Source of the DNA: Planctomycetota bacterium
GTDB lineage: Bacteria > Planctomycetota > Phycisphaerae > Phycisphaerales > Phycisphaeraceae
NCBI GenBank assembly: GCA_029267795.1
Contig: JAJUHR010000129.1
Location: 1 to 5,808, forward strand
Direction: 5' to 3'
DNA: 5,808 nt
A program made the position numbers and the translations under genes. The first letter of the stretch is position 1; every line of letters starts with the position of its first letter. Shown piece by piece: positions 1-5,708 of the stretch. A model generated the notes under the pieces. That model did no database searches, was not told where the DNA came from, and worked only from the letters and a program-made list of their open reading frames with translations.

Positions 1-282
1 CACCGTGGCGGTGGTCGTGCCGTCGCCCGCCTTGTCCGCCGTCTTCTTGGCCACCTCGATCACCATCTTGGCGCCCAGGTTTTGGAAGGGTTCGGGCAGG
101 TCGACCTCTTTCGCCACCGTCACGCCGTCCTGCGTCACCGCGGGCCCGCCGAACGATTTTTGCAGCACCACGTGCCGGCCGGCCGGGCCCATCGTCACCT
201 TCACCGCGTTGGACAGCTGTTCCACCCCTTTGCGCAGCTGCACCGCCGCCTCGCTGCCGAACATCATCTGCTTCTTAGCCAT
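1..282 (-). CDS. groEL: Chaperonin GroEL, second paralogue (N-terminal 94 residues, runs off window)
   Basis: This is the start of a 60-kDa chaperonin subunit, which forms the ATP-driven folding cage with GroES in the cytoplasm. The 94 visible residues cover the N-terminal equatorial domain. They include the MGPAGR turn (31-36), the GGP and QDGVTVAKE segment (45-59), and the nucleotide-binding AGDGTTT motif at 85-91 with the catalytic-type Asp87. The start is an ATG preceded by GGAG on the minus strand (291-294), spaced 8 nt. By direct comparison it shares 52 of 94 residues without gaps with the complete GroEL at 945-2585, so it is an old paralogue and not a recent duplicate. It lies third in the cluster, 198 bp after groES. 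Such divergent second chaperonins are often specialised or stress-regulated; nothing here shows its role. The C-terminal tail cannot be seen. Confidence 0.96.
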   Translation of the reverse strand, partial: MAKKQMMFGSEAAVQLRKGVEQLSNAVKVTMGPAGRHVVLQKSFGGPAVTQDGVTVAKEVDLPEPFQNLGAKMVIEVAKKTADKAGDGTTTATV

Positions 283-290
283 GGTTTAGG

Positions 291-294
291 CTCC
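291..294 (-). promoter_or_regulatory. Ribosome binding site of the second groEL
   Basis: GGAG on the minus strand lies 8 nt before the ATG at 282, which supports this start codon. Confidence 0.6.
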
Positions 295-332
295 GTGTGG
301 TTCTGTGGTTAGTCTTTCGCGCCTCAAGCAAA

Positions 333-355
333 GGCCCGTGGTTGTGGTACGGGCC
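333..355 (-). other. Intergenic hairpin between groES and second groEL
   Basis: GGCCCGT (333-339) and ACGGGCC (349-355) form a perfect 7-bp inverted repeat around a 9-nt loop in the 198-bp gap between groES and the downstream groEL. There is no T-run after it in the direction of transcription, so it does not look like an intrinsic terminator. It could be an RNA processing or stabilising structure that sets different levels of the two genes; this is inference. Confidence 0.4.
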
Positions 356-480
356 CCCTGAGATTCGCCCCTGGGGTGTGCCTATGCTTCGAGCCTCTAC
401 CCGCGTCACCGTTGCCCAGGGGGTGGCCTAGGTTTCTGCCACACCGCGGTCGAAGGTGTCGACCTTGGAAAAGGCTGGCT

Positions 481-798
481 TTATTCGAGCACGCCTAGCA
501 GCTCGCTTTCGCGGACGATCATGTGCTTGACGCCGTCGATCTCTACTTCTGTGCCGGCGTATTTGCCGAAGACCACGGTGTCGCCCTTCTTCACCGCGAC
601 GGGGGTGCGCTTCCCGTCCTCGTTGAGCTTGCCGGGTCCGGTGGCGACCACCGTGCCCGCCATCGGCTTCTCTTTGGCGCCCTCGGGCAGGTAGATCCCT
701 TCGCGCGTCTTCTCTTCCGGATCACTCGGCTTGATCAACACCCGATCATCCAAAGGCCGTACTTTCGTTTTGCTCGCTGTTAGAGTCGCCGTCGCCAT
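481..798 (-). CDS. groES: Co-chaperonin GroES
   Basis: GroES is the 10-kDa heptameric lid that closes the GroEL folding chamber. The 105-residue product has the family layout. A PLDDRVLIKP strand spans residues 15-24. The mobile loop (about 25-45) carries the hydrophobic I-Y-L tripeptide at 35-37 that contacts GroEL. Then come AGTVVATGPG (47-56), KKGDTVVFGKYAGTE (70-84) and the C-terminal MIVRESELLGVLE. It is about 8 residues longer than the E. coli protein, because of a short N-terminal extension rich in Ala and Thr. The ATG is preceded by a purine-rich GAGAGGTG (minus strand, 806-813) at 7 nt spacing. It lies 146 bp after the complete groEL and 198 bp before the second groEL, so groES is the middle gene, unlike the usual groES-groEL order. 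Confidence 0.97.
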   Translation of the reverse strand: MATATLTASKTKVRPLDDRVLIKPSDPEEKTREGIYLPEGAKEKPMAGTVVATGPGKLNEDGKRTPVAVKKGDTVVFGKYAGTEVEIDGVKHMIVRESELLGVLE

Positions 799-805
799 AG
801 TTCAA

Positions 806-813
806 CACCTCTC
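806..813 (-). promoter_or_regulatory. Ribosome binding site of groES
   Basis: GAGAGGTG on the minus strand ends 7 nt before the ATG at 798 and supports this start over any later Met (the next is residue 46). Confidence 0.65.
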
Positions 814-944
814 AAATATTCCGATGGTGCTTATTCCCTCTGCTTTTCTCTGCGCCCGCGGAGCGGCCCGGTTGCCCCCGATCCCCTACGGCCCTTTTTC
901 CCTTCACCCACGTCGCCTCTTTCCGCCGCCTCCCAGGCGACCTG

Positions 945-2585
<1,641 letters not shown>

Positions 2586-2844
2586 GGTTGCTCGATCTCC
2601 CTGCTAGAAGAGGTTCAGGTGGGTTATCGCTCGATCGGTCTAGGGTCGTTATCGCCGGTTCCCTCCGGCTTGGTACTGGGTCGACCTCGAAACTCTGCGT
2701 GAGCTTCGGATCCGCTACCTTTTCCCCTGGTTACCCGTACCGTCCTTTTGTCGGGCGCATGGGCGCGCCCATTACTGCCCGGAAAACTTGCAACCATAAT
2801 ACCACGACGGCGCCCAAAGGCCGCTTCCAAGATATATACCATAA
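2586..2844 (-). other. Long 5' leader of the chaperonin cluster
   Basis: About 260 nt separate the predicted promoter from the groEL start. The leader contains a 10-bp self-complementary GGGCGCGCCC and other GC-rich stretches that could fold. I looked for CIRCE (TTAGCACTC-N9-GAGTGCTAA) and did not find it. A 72-codon minus-strand reading frame (2842-2624) spans most of the leader. It lacks a ribosome site and has a low-complexity, arginine- and glycine-rich composition, so I do not call it as a gene. Confidence 0.4.
2597..2602 (-). promoter_or_regulatory. Ribosome binding site of groEL
   Basis: AGGGAG on the minus strand lies 11 nt before the ATG at 2585; the spacing is slightly long but no better site is near. 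Confidence 0.55.
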
Positions 2845-2850
2845 GATTAT

Positions 2851-2880
2851 GTTATAAAATAACTTAAGATAAATAATCAA
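2851..2880 (-). promoter_or_regulatory. Putative sigma70-type promoter of the groEL cluster
   Basis: On the minus strand TTGATT (2875-2880) and TATAAC (2851-2856) are separated by 18 bp, in a sharply AT-rich island within GC-rich DNA. The island holds nested inverted repeats: GTTAT (2851-2855) with ATAAC (2859-2863), and GATTAT (2845-2850) with ATAATC (2873-2878), plus the palindrome CTTAAG (2863-2868). These overlap the -10 and -35 hexamers and could be an operator. The position upstream of the first chaperonin gene fits. Promoter calls by eye are uncertain. Confidence 0.5.
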
Positions 2881-2920
2881 ACATGGTCGGCCTAAAGGGC
2901 CACAGTCTGTGCTGCCATCG

Positions 2921-2953
2921 TGACAGTTCTTTGGATTCCAATCTGACAGTTCT
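2921..2953. repeat. Direct repeat TGACAGTTCT, two copies
   Basis: Two exact 10-bp copies at 2921-2930 and 2944-2953 start 23 bp apart, about two helical turns. They are upstream of the groEL promoter. They could be tandem binding sites for a regulator, but this is only a spacing argument. Confidence 0.5.
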
Positions 2954-2970
2954 GCCAGCCGATCGCAGCA

Positions 2971-2985
2971 TCGGATTCGATCCGA
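2971..2985. repeat. Perfect inverted repeat TCGGAT-TCG-ATCCGA
   Basis: Six-base perfect arms around a 3-base centre. It is the size of a typical dimeric repressor operator and lies between the two divergent transcription units. Function is unknown. Confidence 0.45.
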
Positions 2986-3179
2986 CCCTGCGAGTGCAAA
3001 CTCATCCGGGGAGTCAACATCCCTACCCGGGGCAGCTTACCCATCGGGAGCAATTTCTGAAACAATCAAGCCACGAACCCCTGGCCAACGTCGGCGATCT
3101 GTATAGAACTTCTTGGGGCTGTTGCTAAATGATGCAAAGGTCCCAACTCACGATACGCTCTGGTCCCGACTCAGCTGAG

Positions 3180-3208
3180 TTGCTTCCTGCCCGTATGACT
3201 GCCATAAT
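3180..3208 (+). promoter_or_regulatory. Possible promoter of tRNA-fMet
   Basis: TTGCTT (3180-3185) and CATAAT (3203-3208) are 17 bp apart on the plus strand. The -10 matches 5 of 6 consensus bases and the -35 only 3 of 6. Transcription from here would give a leader of roughly 100 nt before the tRNA, to be removed by RNase P. Confidence is modest. Confidence 0.35.
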
Positions 3209-3225
3209 AGATCGAGGTTTGCGAT

Positions 3226-3244
3226 TTGAACGGCCATTGAACGG
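3226..3244 (+). repeat. Tandem direct repeat TTGAACGG, 11-bp period
   Basis: Two exact copies of TTGAACGG at 3226-3233 and 3237-3244, separated by CCA, lie about 70 bp before the tRNA. An 11-bp period places both copies on the same helix face, as in binding sites for response regulators that bind head-to-tail. No known box is recognised. Confidence 0.45.
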
Positions 3245-3312
3245 AACAGACACAGGAGGTCGTGTCGGGGCGTGCGATGATAGTGTGTGTCTGACGGAGT
3301 CGAAAAATTGAT

Positions 3313-3386
<74 letters not shown>

Positions 3387-3390
3387 TTGG

Positions 3391-3416
3391 AAACCGGAGT
3401 TAACTCCGGTTTTTTT
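3391..3416 (+). terminator. Rho-independent terminator of tRNA-fMet
   Basis: AAACCGGAGTT (3391-3401) and AACTCCGGTTT (3402-3412) form a perfect 22-bp palindrome, folding to a strong hairpin. The run of seven Ts (3410-3416) begins within its 3' arm. It begins 5 nt after the tRNA, so the unit is monocistronic. Confidence 0.93.
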
Positions 3417-3653
3417 ATGCGCTTTGGGCGACGCGCGCTCGCCCCCGACTGACCGACTGTCCATGATGCACCCCGCGCAGGGCTCCAATCGTGGGTGTTC
3501 TGGGCGATTCAACGGCTCTTTCGTTTGCGCTTCTTCGGCTTGGGGAATGCGGTGCGCCGGGTTAGTGCGGTGGATCGGCCACGGTTTTCTAGCCACGCCA
3601 TCGCCCCCGGCGTGGTCTCGAACGCATCACCCAATGCTTCGATGCGGGTGGTT
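3417..3653. other. Region with no confident gene; possible coding remnant on minus strand
   Basis: No complete gene is recognised. On the minus strand a frame open from about 3700 to a TGA at 3511-3509 reads TTRIEALGDAFETTPGAM and then AWLENRGR, ending in a very basic KPKKRKRKSR tail. It has no Met start and enters the partial CRISPR repeat at its upstream end. It looks more protein-like than its neighbours and may be the C-terminal end of a gene cut by the same rearrangement that left the CRISPR fragment. I do not recognise a family. Confidence 0.3.
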
Positions 3654-3733
3654 GCGCCCTCACGCGGAGGGCGATATCGATCAGGTCCTGCAACACCGCC
3701 TAGTCACAGTTTCAATCCGCGCCCTGCGCGGAG
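3654..3733 (-). CRISPR. CRISPR remnant: partial repeat, 33-nt spacer, chimeric repeat
   Basis: 3654-3675 reads GCGCCCTCACGCGGAGGGCGAT in two overlapping pieces: it matches the last 22 nt of the 32-nt repeat at 5775-5806 with one difference. After a 33-nt unique spacer (3676-3708) comes GTTTCAATCCGCGCCCT (3709-3725), identical to the first 17 nt of that repeat. GCGCGGAG (3726-3733) follows, with one base missing before it. The repeat length, the 33-nt spacer and the ATTGAAAC end on the minus strand fit type I-C-like arrays. The strand given is the inferred crRNA strand. The first 10 nt of the left repeat and the last 6 nt of the right repeat are replaced by unrelated sequence, so it is a broken, probably inactive piece. 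Confidence 0.75.
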
Positions 3734-3813
3734 AGAAGCCGGGCGGTCGCCTCGCCCAGTCTGCTGCTTGCGCCCGTGATCACGACGACTTTTCCTTCGA
3801 TGTTGTTGTTCAT
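3712..3813 (-). pseudogene. Short-chain dehydrogenase/reductase, N-terminal fragment
   Basis: The frame encodes 33 residues, beginning MNNNIEGKVVVITGASSRLG and continuing EATARLLSAQGAD. This is the first beta strand and the cofactor-binding turn of a classical SDR oxidoreductase (intact members are about 245-255 residues). The TGxxxGxG motif is damaged: the middle glycine (position 18) is Arg, encoded by AGA, one transition from GGA. The ATG has a good site, AAAAGGA, in the duplicated sequence upstream. The coding sequence runs straight into a CRISPR repeat; the Ala-Asp-stop at the end is read from the repeat itself. It lies 26 nt after the cupin remnant, suggesting an ancestral cupin-SDR operon. 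It cannot be a functional enzyme. Confidence 0.8.
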
Positions 3814-3817
3814 GATC

Positions 3818-3912
3818 GGTTTCCTTTTCGGCCCTTAAATCAGGCCCGGTATTGCTCGTCGCTGACCTTCTCCATCCGGCCGGCGATCTTGCCGTCAAGC
3901 GTCTCCTGAATG
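3818..3912. repeat. Direct repeat copy A (95 bp) flanking the dehydrogenase gene
   Basis: 3818-3912 aligns without gaps to 4993-5087 with 88 of 95 identical bases by my count. The first 51 bp are identical and all 7 differences lie in the last 44 bp. The repeat covers the end of a cupin gene plus about 22 bp of the following spacer, including an AAAAGGA ribosome site. Confidence 0.93.
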
Positions 3913-3916
3913 ACTC
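3840..3916 (-). pseudogene. Cupin remnant, C-terminal fragment
   Basis: The frame encodes about 22-24 residues, IQETLDGKIAGRMEKVSDEQ then YRA and stop. It matches the last residues of the intact cupin (IQEKFDGKTADRMEQVSDEQ then YRA) with conservative changes. Everything upstream of it, including all metal ligands, is missing: homology stops within a few bases of the dehydrogenase stop codon. Most differences change amino acids moderately, so it probably derives from a paralogous cupin gene and not from a recent copy of the neighbour. Non-functional. Confidence 0.85.
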
Positions 3917-3919
3917 CGG

Positions 3920-4975
3920 TCACTCAGACTTGAGCGAAGCCATGTCGATGGAGAAGCGATACTTCACATCGGACTTGAGCAGTCTCTCGTAGGCCTCGTT
4001 GACCTTCTGGATGGGGATGATTTCGACATCGGCGATGATGTGATGTGCGCCGCAAAAGTCGAGCATCTCTTGGGTCTCGGGGATACCGCCGATGAGCGAG
4101 CCGGAGAGGTTGCGGCGCCCGAGCAGAAGGCCGAAGGCGGAGACGGCGAGCGGCTTCCCTGGCGCGCCGACGAGGGTGATGTTGCCGTCGCGGCGGAGGA
4201 GCTGGATGTAGGCGTTAATGTCGTGCTCGGCGGAGACGGTGTCGAGGATGAAGTCGAAGCTGCCGGTGTGTTTCTTCATCTCGTCGGCATTGCGGGAGAC
4301 GACGACTTCGTCGGCACCGAAGCGGAACGCGTCTTCCTTCTTGTTAAGTGAATGAGTGAAGACAACGACGTGCGCTCCGAGCGCATGAGCGAATTTCACG
4401 CCCATGTGGCCCAGTCCGCCCAGACCAACCACGCCAACTTTCCTGCCCTTGGTGACGCCCCAGCGGCGCACCGGCGAGTACGTCGTGATTCCGGCGCAGA
4501 GCAGTGGCGCGGCTCCGGCGAGATTGAGGTTCGAGGGGACGCGCAGGACGAAGCGTTCATCGACGACCACGCTATCGGAGTAGCCACCATAGGTAACACC
4601 TCCGAGGTGCTTGTCCGGGGAGTTGTAGGTGAGGACCATGTTTGGGCAGAACTGCTCAAGGCCAGCCCTGCACTCGGGGCAGGTGCCGTCCGAGTCAACC
4701 ATGCAGCCGACAGCGGCGATGTCGCCGGGCTTGAACTTGGTGACTGCGGGGCCGACCCCGGTGACTCGGCCGACGATCTCGTGGCCGGGGACGCAGGGGT
4801 AGACAGTGCGTATGCCGCTCCACTCACTACGAACCTGGTGGAGATCGGAGTGGCAGATACCGCAAAAGAGAATTTCGATCTGCACGTCGTGTTCGGTTGG
4901 ATCGCGCCGCGCGACCGTCGTGGAGGCAAGCGGCGAGGTCGCACTGGCAGCGGAGTAAGCCCTCGCGTTGTACAT
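3920..4975 (-). CDS. Zinc-dependent alcohol dehydrogenase / aldehyde reductase, YahK/CAD-like
   Basis: This is a medium-chain dehydrogenase of 351 residues, close to E. coli YahK, an NADP(H)-dependent aldehyde reductase. The GroES-like catalytic domain comes first, with zinc ligands Cys41 (in CGICHSDLH, 38-46), His65 (in GHE) and Cys160 (in LLCAGITTYSP). The structural zinc lobe (91-110) has Cys99, Cys102 and Cys110, but the first expected Cys is Asp96. The Rossmann motif GLGGLG is at 184-189. The residues after the second beta strand (VVVFTHS) suit NADP(H), as in YahK. GSLIGGIPETQEMLDFC and the DVKYRF end are family signatures. The ATG follows AGGGG (minus strand, 4985-4989) at 9 nt. It is 39 nt behind the cupin, likely co-transcribed. 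It is flanked by 95-bp direct repeats. The natural substrate is unknown. Confidence 0.96.
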   Translation of the reverse strand: MYNARAYSAASATSPLASTTVARRDPTEHDVQIEILFCGICHSDLHQVRSEWSGIRTVYPCVPGHEIVGRVTGVGPAVTKFKPGDIAAVGCMVDSDGTCPECRAGLEQFCPNMVLTYNSPDKHLGGVTYGGYSDSVVVDERFVLRVPSNLNLAGAAPLLCAGITTYSPVRRWGVTKGRKVGVVGLGGLGHMGVKFAHALGAHVVVFTHSLNKKEDAFRFGADEVVVSRNADEMKKHTGSFDFILDTVSAEHDINAYIQLLRRDGNITLVGAPGKPLAVSAFGLLLGRRNLSGSLIGGIPETQEMLDFCGAHHIIADVEIIPIQKVNEAYERLLKSDVKYRFSIDMASLKSE

Positions 4976-4984
4976 GAATGGATG

Positions 4985-4989
4985 CCCCT
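4985..4989 (-). promoter_or_regulatory. Ribosome binding site of the alcohol dehydrogenase
   Basis: AGGGG on the minus strand is 9 nt before the ATG at 4975. The AAAAGGA further upstream, shared with the SDR fragment, is now too far away, which shows the start region here differs from the SDR version. Confidence 0.5.
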
Positions 4990-4992
4990 ATT

Positions 4993-5087
4993 GGTTTCCT
5001 TTTCGGCCCTTAAATCAGGCCCGGTATTGCTCGTCGCTGACCTGTTCCATCCGGTCGGCGGTCTTGCCGTCGAACTTCTCCTGAATG
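4993..5087. repeat. Direct repeat copy B (95 bp) flanking the dehydrogenase gene
   Basis: This is the partner of the repeat at 3818-3912, offset by exactly 1175 bp with no gaps. It includes the last 24 codons of the intact cupin and the beginning of the cupin-dehydrogenase spacer. Confidence 0.93.
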
Positions 5088-5410
5088 GCGAGGTGCGTCA
5101 TCGCGGTCGTTGCCGTTGCCCCGTGCCAGTGCTTTTCGCCTGGAGGGAACCAGATCGCATCACCCGGCCGAATTTCCTCGACCGGCCCGCCCCAGCGCTG
5201 CACCCAGCTGCAGCCGGCCGTTACGATCAAGGTCTGACCGAGCGGATGCGTGTGCCATGCGGTTCGGGCACCCGGCTCGAAGGTGAGGCTGACGCCAAGA
5301 ACACGCCCCGGTTCGGGTGCATCAAACAGCGGGTCAACCCGAACCGTGCCAGTGAAATAGTTCGCCGGCCCCTTGCCGGAAGGCCGGGAACCGCTTCGTC
5401 TAATCTCCAT
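5015..5410 (-). CDS. Small cupin protein, GtHNL-type manganese cupin
   Basis: This 131-residue single-domain cupin is the same length as, and very similar in recalled sequence to, the Granulicella tundricola cupin hydroxynitrile lyase. That enzyme is a Mn-dependent cupin acting on cyanohydrins such as mandelonitrile. The two cupin motifs are complete: GARTAWHTHPLGQT (47-60) gives ligands His53, His55 and Gln59, and PGEKHWHG (90-97) gives His94, the same residue numbers as in GtHNL. Other conserved blocks are YFTGTVRVDPLF (18-29) and the C-terminal VSDEQYR. The ATG has a near-perfect AAGGAG (minus strand, 5418-5423) at 7 nt. It leads a two-gene unit with the alcohol dehydrogenase. Family members without known lyase activity are common and are often annotated simply as cupin or carboxymuconolactone-associated, so the reaction is inference. 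Confidence 0.94.
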   Translation of the reverse strand: MEIRRSGSRPSGKGPANYFTGTVRVDPLFDAPEPGRVLGVSLTFEPGARTAWHTHPLGQTLIVTAGCSWVQRWGGPVEEIRPGDAIWFPPGEKHWHGATATTAMTHLAIQEKFDGKTADRMEQVSDEQYRA

Positions 5411-5708
5411 TTGTTTTCTCCTTCGGGCCGACGGACCGCTCTGTTAGCAACGTCTACCACGTCCCGTCAGCGCTCACCGAAAGCTCGCGGTGCTGGTCCA
5501 CTTGGGTCTGCAACTATTTTTCGCTCCGTGGCGAACTAACTCCACCGCGCCTGAACCGGCCTCGACGAGGGGGTGGCCGACGGCCGCTTGGAGCAAAGTC
5601 CAAGCCAGCCGCCTGAGGCTCACATCCATCTCACTCACCGTGTTCGTGTGATTCTACGCAGGCGATTAGACAGGGCGGTATGACGATCTTTGGAGATGCT
5701 TGTATAGT
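5411..5708. other. Upstream region of the cupin operon, no gene seen
   Basis: About 300 bp separate the cupin start from the first CRISPR-like repeat. No coherent reading frame or known motif is visible on either strand, and no strong minus-strand promoter could be picked. AAGGAG (5418-5423) is the cupin ribosome site. An 8-bp inverted repeat, CTTTGGAG (5688-5695) and CTCCAAAG (5710-5717), overlaps the start of the degenerate CRISPR repeat. ATGACG (5680-5685) and TATAGT (5703-5708), 17 bp apart, could form a rightward promoter. Confidence 0.45.
5418..5423 (-). promoter_or_regulatory. Ribosome binding site of the cupin gene
   Basis: AAGGAG on the minus strand, 7 nt before the ATG at 5410; it fixes the start codon with good certainty. 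Confidence 0.8.

Larger units (their letters stand above)
2881..3312. other. Intergenic region between groEL promoter and tRNA-fMet
   Basis: There is no convincing gene here; the short reading frames lack ribosome sites and recognisable motifs. The region holds small repeats: the inverted repeat CACAG-T-CTGTG (2901-2911), two copies of TGACAGTTCT (2921-2930 and 2944-2953), the inverted repeat TCGGAT-TCG-ATCCGA (2971-2985), the palindrome ACTCAGCTGAGT (3169-3180), and two copies of TTGAACGG (3226-3233, 3237-3244). It probably carries control regions for the leftward chaperonin genes and the rightward tRNA. Confidence 0.5.

Noticed and set aside
927..939. Hairpin CGCCT-CCC-AGGCG just after the groEL stop as a terminator.
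   Set aside because: The stem is only 5 bp and no T-run follows, so it is unlikely to terminate before groES.
2624..2842. A 72-codon minus-strand frame in the groEL leader, starting about 2 nt from the predicted transcript start.
   Set aside because: No ribosome site and low-complexity composition; a leaderless peptide is conceivable but not supported.
2883..3128. An 81-codon plus-strand reading frame.
   Set aside because: No ribosome site before the ATG, no recognisable motif, and it overlaps the repeat-rich control region.
3424..3909. A 161-codon plus-strand reading frame.
   Set aside because: It crosses the CRISPR fragment and runs antisense to the SDR and cupin remnants; its SIRALRGE-like piece is just translated repeat.
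4352..5539. A 395-codon plus-strand reading frame across the dehydrogenase and cupin genes.
   Set aside because: It is antisense to two genes with clear family motifs and good ribosome sites, and its translation has no recognisable domain.
5635..5666. A further CRISPR-like repeat ending GCAGGCGAT.
   Set aside because: Only the last few bases resemble the repeat and the distance to the next element (42 nt) does not fit the spacer length of 33-34.
5680..5708. A rightward promoter ATGACG-N17-TATAGT leading into the CRISPR array, which would make this the leader end.
   Set aside because: The hexamer match is reasonable, but the degenerate outer repeat and the ATTGAAAC handle point to leftward transcription; kept only as an alternative.
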